Positions 46,601 through 60,300 of a DNA stretch of 64,000 bases are shown piece by piece (position 1 is the first letter of the stretch; each line of letters starts with the position of its first letter). This DNA comes from Anodontia alba (lineage: Eukaryota > Mollusca > Bivalvia > Lucinida > Lucinidae). The stretch is taken from assembly GCA_964016985.1 (NCBI GenBank), contig OZ024825.1, forward strand, positions 38,811,557 through 38,875,556, in the 5' to 3' direction. Position numbers and translations under genes: made by a program. A model generated the notes under the pieces. It did no database searches and was not told the DNA's origin. It saw nothing but the letters and a program-made list of their open reading frames with translations.

Positions 46601-49600
46601 TGACAAACAGTGCAGATCCAGATCAGTTGACTTCTGAAGAAGCCAACTGATCTGGATTTACACTGTTTGCAAAGGCTGGGTATATCTGGGTTCAGCAGGA
46701 CAAGGGTTAAGTGCGTCAAAACACATGGCCCCAGGATACAAGGGACATATCCTTATGAACATCAAATGTGAAGGTCAAAGTGACTGGTCAGTTTGGTCGA
46801 TATGTACAGATGGCTTCACTAATATGAACAGATGGCTTCACAAATTTGTACAGATGGCTTCTTTAATATGTACAGATGGCTTCACTAATATGTACAGATG
46901 GCTTCACTAATATGTACAGATAGCTTCACTAATATATACAGATGGCTTCACTAATATGTACAGATGGCTTCACTTATATGTACAGATGGCTTCACTAATA
47001 TCTACAGATGGCTAATTATAGGTCTATTCTAATCATACATACATGAAAATTCCAACTTGCGATGAAACAATAATTTAAAGAAAATATCTTACTGGAATAA
47101 TGGTCGCACTGCTGGCTGAGTCTGGTACCCGGTCCACTAGAAGCTGCATGTTTTCTGCTTAGCTGACATTTTTGTGCGACTGCGCAGTAATCGAAGCTTT
47201 CACACGCGAAGGTAACTTCTTTCCGACACAGAGCAGCGCATGCAAAATCGTTCATTACGTTGTCTACTGTCTTGTCTGCGGGGTAGATGCCTACGTTGTT
47301 TGACGTCTTTGTGAAGTCCACTGAATAAAACGGTTGAGCCACAACGTTAGAAAACGGACTTTCTTACATGTGCGCCCAACGAAGACTCAAATCAGCCTGT
47401 GCATCCGCGCAGTCTGATTAAAGTCTTCGTTGTCCGCATGAAGAAACTTTGCATTCTTGTCTATCCAAAATGCGGCCAGTGAAGAATCTGATCAGACTGC
47501 GCGAATGCGCAGGCTGATCAGATTCTTCGCTGGGCGTACATATCTGAAGGTACATCCTCTGAGGTTGCGACTCAGTTAATCATGATGAGTTACGATAAAA
47601 TGTGGGCAATAGTTCCTATAAAAGCGTTTAGATAAAGACAGGCATTTCTTATATAATTTACAAACGTTGATCACATGTCTAATACTATATGGTTTTCACA
47701 GTTTTGATTAAAAAACTTTTGTGCTGACTCGATGGACTATTCCACTACTATTAAAGGTTCCATATTCCTCAGAAATAAATAATTTATTATCGAAGAAATT
47801 ATAAATTTCGCCTAAACGACCTCAAAAGGCTTAAAAGTCAGGGTAGTTCTGACTGAAGAGCGTTAAGGCAGCTTGTTTATATAGCATCTTATCATTGTTC
47901 CGAAATGACTGAAATACTGATGATGAGACGTGAACATACCATGCAGTTTCTACTATTCAACAATGATTTCAAGGATAGTTTATATTCATTTAGTGGATTC
48001 TTCTTGTAATGTTGCACCTTTAGGTATGTAAATAAATTATTAACCAAGGTTAGGTATTTTGAACATTGTCCGTGCTAGCTATTTAAATTGATACAGGTCT
48101 GATATCCCGTATTTAGTGAACAGACTTGTGCCATTACTCAATGGAAAGTGTCAACAGTCTTTAAAATTCGGGAAAGTCCTATAAAGAAATAAGGAGACTC
48201 ACAGAAATAAGAAAACTTACAGAAATAAGGAGACTTACGGAAATAAGGAAGTGGAATTAAAGATACCTACAGAAAAAAAAATAACAGAAACAAGGAGACT
48301 TACGGAAATGAGGAGACTTATGGAAATAAAGGGACGGATATATGGGGACTTACGGAAATAAGTAGCCTTATGCAAATGTGAAGACTTATAGACATATGAA
48401 TATTACGGAAATACGAAGACTTAGGAATTAAGGAGACTTCAGAAATATGGAGACTTACGGAAATATGGAGACTTACGGAAATAAGGAGATTTATGGAAAT
48501 ACGGAGACTTATGGAACTATGGTGACATACGGAAATAAGAAGACTTACGTAAATGCGGAGACCTACAGAAATATGAAAACTTAAGAAAATAAGGAGACGT
48601 ACGGAAATAAGGCTTACAGAAATATGGCGAATTACGGAAATAAGGAGATATGGAAATACGGCGACTTACAGAAATATGAAGACTTACGGAAATAAGGAGA
48701 CTTACGGAAATAAGGCTTACAGAAATATTGAGACATACGAAAACAAGAAGACTTATGGGAATACGGAGACTTACAGATATAAGGAGCTTGTTCCACCATA
48801 GTCCCTAAATAGTAAGTGTACCCAGCTGTATATGTAATCTGGGGATTTTGATAGCGTAGAGGCGAAGCTTGGGTAACGAAGGCTATATACTGTTGAACAC
48901 TCTTTGTAAACTGTTTGAGATTATTGTCAAGGGTTGGGTGGTAGTCTCCTGTCAAAAAAAGAAAATGCTATTTTATACATTCGTCATTTGTTTTTATAAA
49001 GTTATTAATTAAATGAAATATAAATACATAAAAATGCTTTGAACAATATACAAATCCATTAGAAATATAGGGCAAACAAAAGCAACAACATAGTAGACTT
49101 GGACTACCCGAGTCTTTTCACGACGGATAAACAAAACGCAACTTTTTTCATGGGTTTCCTTTTTATTGTTTTACCGTTGTGTACAATGGTTCTATTTGAC
49201 ATTGTGACGTGAGATGGCTGCTTTGATTTTCCTTGGTTATGTATGTTCTGTTCGTCATGGTTTATTCTTTCTCTTGTAATTGGTAGGCTATGTTCTGTGA
49301 TTGTGGCACTTCCTAGGTATCTTCTTTACTATGTTGTGTGGTCAGTACCTCAGTTCCTCATGTAGCACGAGTGGTAATCTATGGAACTAGCTCAAAAAGG
49401 CGTCAATGGAATTTTGTTCCCTCGAACTTTCGACAGGAATAAGGCTGTAGATCTGACGAAAAATAAAAAAATCGTAGGGCCTAAATTTCCACAAACAGTT
49501 TAGAAAATTCAATTTCGTGTTCAAAAGTTATGGCAAAATTATATTCAAGTCCTGAATATTTCTACGACAAATTCTATCGTAGACCAAAGTTAAATCATAA

Positions 49601-51257
49601 AAGTCAAAAAGGATTGCCTTTGGAAACAAAGAACACACAAATCACGAAAATCGGAGGCTCGGTTTGATTGAATCTCGTCATACGCAACCCTAGTTTGCGA
49701 GGCTGCATACGCCCTCTAGCGTCGGCTTAAGCGGTAATCGTTTTTTCAAAATAACCAGGATGGGCTAAATGATCCCAAAGGAAATAAAATATAACCTGCA
49801 CTATGGTGATATACGGGGAGACTTTTTACGGCCGTCACACGGCACAACACCAGCTACAGTAGAGTAAAATAAAAGTAAAAGTAAAAAAAAGGATTGCTTT
49901 TGGAAATAAAGAACACACAAAATCCCGAAAATCGGCGACTCGGTTTGATTGAGTCTCTTCATATGCAGCACAGTAGTTTGCCAAGCTGCATACAGCCCCT
50001 ATCGCCGCTTGAGCCATCACGAAAACATGCCTATATAATTTTGACCCCCCTTAAACCCCACTTTTATATTGTAAAACTGGGGTTTACAGGGGTATACATC
50101 ATTTTCTAATTTCTGCTCAAAACATAGATTGTGAGTACTCGTTAGAACCGCCTCGTCGAGGCGGTTTTAACGAGTACCACAATCTATCTTTTGAGCAGAA
50201 TTATGAAAAAATATCGGAATTTTTTGTTTGAAATATTTCATTTTTTGGTAGTAAAACTTTTAGCATATTTGAATAGGCGTGTTTTCGTAAAGGGTATTCG
50301 ATTTTCAAAATAACCAGGATGGGCTAAATGATCCCAAATTAATATAATTACACATGATAGCATTGACGATGTTTTTCAAAAGTCGCTAATAAAGAAATAA
50401 GTTGTGATAAATTCTTCGAGACATTTTTGTTTACCGTTTTCCTGTCTAGGGTACTAACTCGAAAGTCCGAGGGAACAAAATTTAAATAACCTGGAAAGGA
50501 TTAGGACAAAAACAAAAGAGAAAGAATAACGGTTTGAAACAAGTTTTACAAATTGGAAGAGCTCCCTAAATACACGTTCAGAAATGTACAACCCGCGTGG
50601 CTTATAGTCAGTACATCATAATTGTATACACATAGTTTGACCGTAAACATGTAACATGCAGCATACAATTATATAAATTTATTTTTTTTTTTCAAATTAG
50701 CCTCTCCAAACTGAAAATGAATTATGGCATATGCTGCGTATTTGCTCTGTCCAGTCACAATCTACACTAGTCGCTAACATAATGTATTTAAAGATTCAAT
50801 AGTGAGCAGCAAAGACCCTGATCACACTGCCGATACACAGTCTGATCGAAGTCTAGGCTGCTCACATGTATGTCAAAAAGTCGATTCTGGGGGCTGGTTC
50901 TAAAATATTTGTAGATAATGAAAAAAAAATGAGTTGGTGTCTTCTTGACAAGAAATGTACTGATACAATGTGCTACTTAGATCTTCTCTTACCTTTAAAT
51001 TTGATGAGAAAATGTTTTTGAAGGCTGCCAGGGAAACAGGATCTAATGTCGAAGTTGGACAGATCTGGATGCTGCTCATTGAAGTCATAGAAATTGTACG
51101 TCAGAGTAAATCCGCCCTGAAATTCCAACACATCTATTTCATATAGCTTATTTCACAATGCATATTGTAGAAATTTATTTTTTTCTACATTTTGATCAAT
51201 ATATGGTCTAATTCGACGTAAAATGTAGAAATGCAGAAACATTTTCTATCAGTGAAC

Positions 51258-51345
<88 letters not shown>

Positions 51346-54300
51346 CCACTGTCGTCTGTTTTTCAATCGGTATAAGGCAATCACTTTACCCTAAAATTCG
51401 CCAACCATCACCTCATGACAAAACTATAGATGTTAATACAAATGACTGATGTCCGAACAAAGTGATATTTAGTTCGTTTAGTCGAGCTAAATCGTTAACT
51501 ATCCTATATGTCAAAGCAAAATGTATAAAATTCCATATATGCCTTGACACTAACGCAAAATGTAGATATTTCTACACTTCGCGTTGGCGTTGATTACGTT
51601 GTAACAGTGTGTACTAAAATGAGATCTCAACTTCCTTTATAAACAGATGGTAAATACTGGTAGTAGTAGACAGATATAACTTTGCATGCAAGCAGCAGTC
51701 GCAGTGCACGAGGATATGGTTCACATAATAAATTTCGCATCCTATAAGAATAGATTGAAATATCAGTAATACATTGCCATCCTAAAATAAGGTTTATCCT
51801 GATCAAATAAGCATGTTGGTCTTAACTACTTTACCTATGAAAACATTGCATTGTAATAATTAAAAGGGAATGACTACCTTTTCAATGGGGTGGTGGTTGG
51901 GGAGGAAATTGTTGAATTGATTTTGCAGCCTTTGTGAAAAGGTTATTTGTTCTAACAGGAAAGAATTTGCCACCTCTGGGTGAGCAAATTCTATTCATTT
52001 AGAGAAGACCCCCTTTTTAGAAGGGACCTGTGCAGGAAAGCGAACGAGGTATAAAAAGTTGTCTCCAATCGATGGAAATGGTGGAAACTATCAACCAAGT
52101 GTATCAAGTCCACTTAACCCTTGTCATGCTGAAAAAATTAAGATGCCACGCCCATTCCTTATTGTCAGTCAAACAGATTACTTAATCCCAATTGTTGTTA
52201 TAAATTCACATACTGAATAACAAACAGTGCAGATCCAGATCAGTTGGCTTCCGCCAATTGATCTGGATCAACACTGTTTGCAAAGGCAGAGTATATCCGG
52301 GTTCAGCAGGACAAGGGTTAAGAAAAAAAGTCATACCGCCGAGGAGCTGACAACAAGGGCTATTGGTTGAGAATGGACAGGCTGACCAGAATCTTCTGAC
52401 AATTCGTTCCATTTATCCTGGAAAAATAAGAAGTCACTCAATTATTACAATTCATTGACAATGCCTCTGTGTGTCAAACACAAAACTGTATCAAAGTTAA
52501 CAAGGTTAACGGAAAATGAACTCATAATTGTCAGCTTTGACTGAGAAACAATTCCAACATCCAGACAAATCAATGCATCTATTTTTAATTCAAAGTTTGA
52601 TTGTATTACTTCATTAGGTGTTGATTTTAGTATGTTTTGGTAATACCTTAATAACATAAGTTATTTGACAGCCTTACCTGTTTCACAGGAGGCTGCCAGA
52701 ATAAAGTGCTGTTAAGTTCATGTGTCATGTACTCTTACAGGTAGACTTAGTTTATTTTTGGATATTGTCTTGCATATTTCCATCTCATCACATTGTTCTG
52801 ACTTGACTAGCTAACATAGACAAAGCCAACAGGAAATGGAATTTGTTGTAACAGATTTGTCATCATTCCATATATAATAATCCAGAAATATTCCTATAGG
52901 TTTTACTAAATCATCACGAAAACATGTCTAACGCGTACCCACAAATTAATTTAAGAGCGGAAATATGAAAACTACCAGAATTTTTAATCTGAAAGTTTTC
53001 ATTTTTTGGTGGTAATATTCTCCATATATTTGAACAGGCGTACTTTCGTAATGAGTATGAAGTTTTCTGGACCAGATTAGCTACATTTAGCCAATTAGGT
53101 CCAATCAATGACTAGACAATACTGAAGTACGGGGTGTCGTTTTATGGCAGCCACACAGCTATGAAGTGGAGATAGGTATTAGCAAACAATTTGTTTTAAT
53201 AGTTTAAACTTTTCATTTTGTTAGTAAGAAACAATGGCCTTATCAGTGGCATTGCCAGAATGGAATTAGCTTTACCAACAGCCAGGAATAATATGGAAAA
53301 CGTTCTCCATAGTATCACTTCCAAAATGGAGGCCGCTCTTAAAGGGAATAATTTGCGCAAGATTGATCAGAGGTTTTGCTGTCCGTAAAAAGACGCTTTT
53401 GACCCTTGGCCTCCAAATAAGTGCTCTGCGAAGATTTATCAGATGCGCAGATTCGCAGGCTGATCTGAGTCTTCGCTGGGTGCATATGCAATCTTATAGG
53501 AAATTCTATTGGCAATTACTAGTTAATTTAGTAGTTTTCATTATTAAGAGATTTTGTGAAAATTGCAAAACATACTCAAAACAGAACATTAGAAATAGAA
53601 TGACCTACGGATAAGAAATAAAACTGGAAAATAGAATCTTGTGGCATTGGATTTGCACCAAACTTGAAGTCGGTCCTATGATCTTCAAATACATCACACA
53701 GCATACCCCGTAAAGTTCTCTGTAACAAAAATAGAATATTTAAGGGAATCGGATACACTTTCTGGGCGGGGGTGGGGGCGTGCGGGGGCAACAGTTTTGC
53801 CTTCGTTCTAAAAAGGTGTCTGCTCCAAAAGGAAAGAATTTGCTCCCACTCTTTCCTTTTTGAGCAGTCTTCTTTTTAGAAGGATCATGGTGCGCACTTA
53901 ACAAACAGAATTTTTCTTCCTTTGTCAGCAATGACAGAAAACCTATCAAGTCCCCTTACACTATATTTACCATCATGATCTGTTGATACTACTTAGGAGT
54001 CAGGTATTGACTGAAATATATGAATAAACACGGCTAACACAAAAACCAGAAAGATATACACCTGATTTTGTTACTGAAGGAAAGCTTGTACAATGTTGAA
54101 AAAAAAAAAAAACACTGTATAGCAGATCGGCATGAATTGCGTGAAACGGTTTTATCCACCATGAATACATTTTGATGTTTTTAGCATTTCGTAAAAAATG
54201 CAAATCAAAAGATTTGCTACGTACCGCTCAGTTCTTTTGCTAAGAGTACCTTGAAGGAGAACATTTGTTAGGAACATTACGGGACAAAGCATGCTAAATA

Positions 54301-57300
54301 ATAATATTTCATAAGCATTACATGTCAGCTCAATTTTCCATAATATTTACGTTTTTGGGTAGACCCTCCAAAATAATTTAAGCACAAAGTGAGGTTTTAA
54401 ATTCAGGTGTTAACTGTATGTGGAGTATTAAGTTGTGATATATAAGCATGTCCAGTCAGGTGTATCTACCAGTTATTAGTCGGAAATAATGAAATCGCAT
54501 CGTGCAAAATGCATGCATTTTGTCGAAATGCAATACATTTTGAACTGCTATACAGTATTTTCCTTCTACCGACCAGTCATTTTCTATAATAAAATCCAGC
54601 TCTATATCTTTCCGGTTAAGGAACGATGTCTCTTTTTGTCTTCTTTTGTGCAATATTCGCTAACTTGGGGCTCTGACTAAAGAGTAGTGTTATTCTGAAT
54701 CCTAGTATACCACTGACTAAAAGATTAAGGATTCATGGAAACTGATGCATTTGCAATGTCCTAGAAACAGTAAAGAAACCTTATAGAGTTTAGGATATTG
54801 GTACAGTGAAACTTCGATACAACGATAGCATTTGCTCTAAAAGATGTTGCCGTTAAAATGAATTTGATGTAAAGAATTCTTTAAAGCAGTAAAACTATAT
54901 GTAAGAAAGGGCTTGTTTCTTATTTCCTCGCAGAACAACTGTTTTGAATATGTGTTAGAATTGCTTTATTTACATTCAAAACTCACTATACCACGGGTAG
55001 TAATCTAGGAAACTAGCTCGAAAATGCGTCAATGGAATTTGTTCCCTTGCCAAATTTGGGAACTGTTGAGGTAATACCACCGACAGGAAAACGGTAAACA
55101 AAGGTATGTCTCGAAGAAACTTTATTACTAATAATTTCTTTATTAGCGATTTATGAAAAATCGGGCAATGCTACCGTATGTAAACATGATTTAACTTTTT
55201 TCTCCGTTAGAATTTGCCGTAGAAATATGCAGGGCTTGAATATAATTTTGCCACAATTTTGAAAACGGAGCTGAAATTTCTAAACTTTCTGTCAACACGG
55301 AGATTTGGGCTTACACTTTTTCATTTTCCGTCAAATCTACGACTGTCTTGGGACCTCCTGAAGAACACAAAATTCCAATGACGCATTCTCGGGCTAGTTC
55401 CCTAGATTTCCACCTATGTATACGCCTACGACGTTGATTTTGTATGGAGAAGAACTTTATATATAATCGTGTATGCTTTTGTTCTAATCATGTATTTCAT
55501 TGTTTATAATATTTGATGCTCATTGATTTGGTCTGAATAAGATGCTTAAACCAAAATTTACCATCTTGATTATGAAATATTTTAAATGTTGTCTGTCTGT
55601 CTATTTAGAAACAGTAGGTTAAACTTCAAAATTTTAACTTTCGAATACGATTACGCAAACCTAGTCTATGCCCCTTTCCAATGGACAGTTAATAAACAAA
55701 ACCTTTCCAAATTATTTCTGAGATACAAAAAAAGAAAGGAATACTTCATTATTTCATAATTTTTAGGCAACTTCTCCAATTTACTACCTTATATTATTAA
55801 AAGGGGGAGTCGTGTAGTTGGAGAGATATAATTATGAGGATAAGATTCTAAACGTAATGGCCCATGAGAGCAATGAACACACGCACGCATGCACACACGC
55901 ACACACATATGAAAATGTTAACGGTTTCTGGGCCAGACTAGCTAGATTCGGCACACTAAACAACATAACAAACCCTCATATGACTTTTCTAAATCCCACA
56001 ATGGACTCGATGATCACAAAGGATCAGAAAGTATAAACTATAATAATATTATTGACCGGTGCGGGAATCGCGCCGATATCTTAATATAGCTTTGGATTTT
56101 GATATATGGCAGATTTTCGATTAGCTCACAAAGGATTTTTTATATTTGCCGGGATCGTCGGTTTTCATATTTGCCGGGATCATCGGTGTGTAACGTTTCA
56201 CCCACGCATTTAAATGTTTATAACTGTCGGGAACACCAGTGTCTGACTTTTCATCCAAGCAAGCTATTAATTTTTTTTATTTCGGTAATGTCTAACTTTG
56301 AATGCGCATGGGGAGACACTCAGATGGGCTAGGACCTGGTTGTTGGGCTGAGAATGCTCGTATGAGCAACAAGCTAAGGTTCTGGCGAGATTGCACAATT
56401 GCGCAATGAGTTAGAGTATCTGTCAACGAGCCGCACAAATAAGTTTTTTGAACCACAGTGAAAGTTGAGGGCGAGGATTATAACTGACCGTTCCAAGTCG
56501 GTTCTTTTGTTGTGGTTTATGACTGTTCTGTGTTTGTTGTTGGTGATTTATTTCATTTTCCGGTTTTACTGCAGCAGACTTGGCGAACTATCCTGTCAGG
56601 CGATCGGTTTTATCAAAAAAATATTATGCATTACAATCTGCTTATAACACAAATTTTGGAATCCAAAGCAAAAGCTGTATTATTTAAACGATCTTGTTAG
56701 ATCCAAACAAAAATCTGTAGATTTTATAAAAAAATAACCATTAATCATCAGTTTTGATATAATCTATATATTTTTCGAATCCATCTTTGAACCATGCTAT
56801 ATCTAAAACCATCTTATAACAAACTGTGTTATAAACAAATTAATGTTTATTTTGGTTTTCATTTCAAATAAGAAATTTCATAAAGCTTAATAAAAGCATA
56901 CATTAAAGAATCGCATCGTTGTTCTTTTTTACCTGTTACATTGAAAAATTATTAAACTTTAGTATACCCTTGTCCCATATCTCTAGGTAAACATTAATAA
57001 AATTTGCGCCAGTACTTAGACGTTTACGTCTAAATATTTTGTCTTGTGGTTAATACTATATATTGAAGTACAGGGATGTTTTGAGGCCAGCTGTAATAAG
57101 ACAAACAAATTCCAAAAGTTCATTAATGAAATACGCAACTTAATATTCCTCCGTTTACTCACTTGTCCAGCATATCTATATGTTCCGTTTAAATAGAAAA
57201 GATCAAGTGGATTCTTCATCTTTATTACATAACCAGGTGTGTGACCGAACGTAACGTCAAAGCTTCCGTTGGTTATAGGACCAATAGAACAGTTGCCCTG

Positions 57301-60300
57301 TTTGTTGTCTATCGTATACGCCAGGCCTGTAGTTAAAAGATGGTCGAGTCATAACATGAGAAAATATGCTAAAGGGAAATGCAACACTGAAAAAGATTGT
57401 ACCTGAAATGAAAACCCTTAACAAAGCATTAGTTTTAATGCAGTTGTGATCAGAATCGTTATAAGAAAGTTATAGTGGGGTTTAATGATTTCATAATTGC
57501 TTTTATAGCGCCGCCGTTTTTGAATACTTAATGAGAATTTAGTGACATCATAAAACCCTTATTAAATATGTAAAACTGAAAAAAAAATCCAATAATCTTT
57601 GACCTCTTTATTTGTGTATACAGTTTTGTCTTTAGATGTCTATTGATTGTTCTTGAAAACCATAGGGTTTTCTGTTATAAAAAAAGAGTGTATGTAATAT
57701 TTTGAAATCTTTAGAACCATTATTAACTATTCAAACTGGTGGCACCCATGGGAATCATGTTAACACTTTAAATATTGTTAATTAATTTAGTTTTATCAAT
57801 TTCATCAAATGGTTTATCAAGATCATTCATCTCAGATACATTCTTCAACAACGTTGATTTCCCTTTAATGACTTGTCCACCAAACCAAGATCCGATCAGC
57901 CGGTAAATTCACACAGTCTGATCAGTTTCTGTTGGACACACTGTGAATAGACAAAGATCCTAGACCTCGACAGCTGGACTGCCAAGAATCCGATTAGAAC
58001 ATATGGATACATAGGCTAATCTGAAACTTTGCTGGTCTGAAGGGGAATTGATATTTCCAGGGGAGGTTAACTTTAACAAAATTGTTTGGCCCCAGCTCAA
58101 AAGCGATCTACTCTTAAAGAATTTGTTTTGCTTGGTAATTACTTTTTTCAGAAGACATTGGTTTGCAGGAAATCTAACAGGAGGTCATAGAAGTTATCTC
58201 TCTTATAAAATGGAGGTTAACGTACCATGTGTATTCAGTCTCCTCCTATATCACCGGACGTTTGAAGGATAGACGTCAGGCAACAGGATATACCGAATTG
58301 TTAAAGTTATATAAGCTTTGTACATTTACTTAGGTGCAGTGAAAATGTGTAAATTATGGTTTGTATTTTAACAGCTATGGTAAAATGTTTTATTCATAAT
58401 GAAGTGTCAAATAGATGAAACTAACTTACAAAAATATTTGTTTGCAAACGATCGGTTTTCATGCAAATATGTTTTTTAAAAGTGTTACGTTTCTTTTTCG
58501 GTCCAGTATATATCAATAACTAGTAAATCATTTTACAACACAGAAAATGTTTTGTTGACTGCTTCCAACATTATTTTGTTTTGGTTTGACGACCCAGACT
58601 CCTAAAGAGACAATGACCAGACCAGCTAAAAGTTATGTTATAAAAAGGACCTCTACGTTTGTAATGAACTGACTTAACGCCGCCATTGCTTAATGTTTTT
58701 ACACTCAAAAAGAAACAGTTTGTGATGCGTTTAAGAAATCAGTACTATTACACTTGTAATCAGGTATACGCTTTTAAGAAAAGGGTAAGAGAAAAGTCTA
58801 GGGAGTGCCACAATCACAAACCGCAGCCCTTCCCAGACACCAAGAGGAAGAGGGAACCGACAATCAAAAACAAGCACTAATCGAACAAACGTACGAAAAG
58901 CACTAAGATTACCTCTCTCTTCCCCAAGCGAGGTAATCGCAATGCTAAAAGGACTGAAAAACACAAGAACAAAATGATACAAGGTAAGGCATAAAACAAA
59001 TCGCCTCGTAGAATAAACCACAAAGCAACAAAGAGTAAGACTAACACCGGGACCACCGCCTTAGAACGGTCAGTAGATCAAACCACCGGGGGGTTAAAGC
59101 ACTTTTACAGCTAGTCTATCTAAAAGTGGTCTTATTAGTGGGGTGGTCCTAGTACTGAATATAGAATACAGTAAATTTCAAACAATTTTTAGGCCAAATA
59201 TTTGCTTTATGCAGTTGTTTCTTAAAAATCTTAGTGTAATGACAGACTCTGATCAGATTGCTCCGATCTGGGTCTACACTATTTACATATGCCAGTTTGT
59301 CAGAAACCTTGGCAAACATATGGTACTGACAAAAGCTGGTCTTAATAGTGAGTAATTGTAATTTCGAGTGGTCGTAATAGCAGAAATTTACTGTATATTA
59401 AATATAATAATCAGCCGTGTTTGGTTGATATGAAAAAGCTATCACTCAGCATGACGACGGTGTTTTACGTCTCTTTCAAAAGTATTTAGGTTATATCGAG
59501 ATGACGAAGAGGTGATAATGAGTAGCTCTTTACAATCATAAGCTGTTAATGAAAGGCTCTGTATAATCATAGCGGGATTCGAGCCATTAACATTAACTTA
59601 TTTATGCCGAGTGGACTTTTCTACCACAACTCTTTGGACAGATCCGTGTTCTGAGGCGTCAGATTGGAGTCACTGTCCCTTTTATGGGACGTTTGTCATA
59701 AACGGGTTATGCATTTAAGAATAAAACGTTAAAAACTCTGAAATGTACGGAAAAAAAAGGAAATCTACCTGAGTTATAATCATGAATCTCTGTTATTGGA
59801 TCTACCATAAATAGCGGCGGGCTGGGCTGTGTATTCACCATGTCATACCGCACAAGTTTATACTGGTTGTCATAGTAAATCTATAAAATAAGAATTTTGC
59901 ATATTTTACAACATTTCGACCTATGGTGAAGGTTTGGTACCAGTAAAAAGCGATATTTAAACCAACCTGTAGTTTATATTACTGACCATTCAAGGGAGGT
60001 AGGGTGTGTGTGTGGGGAGGGGGGGGGGTGGGGTGGGGGGGGGGAGTTCTGGTGTTGTTTGTTCTTTGTGTGGCCTACGGGGCTTTTTATATGTTTTGTC
60101 TTATACGCAGTCTTTTTGTTGTGTTTGGTGGATACAATCTGGAATTGTGTTCCTCGTTGAGGAACAGGGAGTTGGCTGCAAGCTTCTCCTGGTTCGTGGC
60201 AAGCGTATCGTCTGTCATTATTTGCTCGCAGATTCCTCTTTGTACCTTTGGTATGCTATGTTCTGTGATTGTGGCCCTTCATTGACCTTTTCTATACTAT

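Noticed and set aside
46725..46910. Open frame with repeated TNMYRWLH
   Set aside because: It is the 22-bp minisatellite translated. Copy number and frame are not conserved features of a gene.
48632..48774. Continuation of exon 48775-48948 through the minisatellite as protein
   Set aside because: The frame stays open for about 48 codons of KSPYFRK-type repeat, but the donor GTAAGTC at 48774 and the phase of the next exon fit splicing there. Kept only as a finding.
51231..51449. Open frame with a long Ile-Tyr repeat
   Set aside because: It is the (TA)n microsatellite translated.
1750..53060. A CRISPR-like array suggested by many regularly shaped palindromes
   Set aside because: The hairpins are dispersed, not regularly spaced, differ in flanks and sit in a eukaryotic genome with introns. 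They are MITEs.
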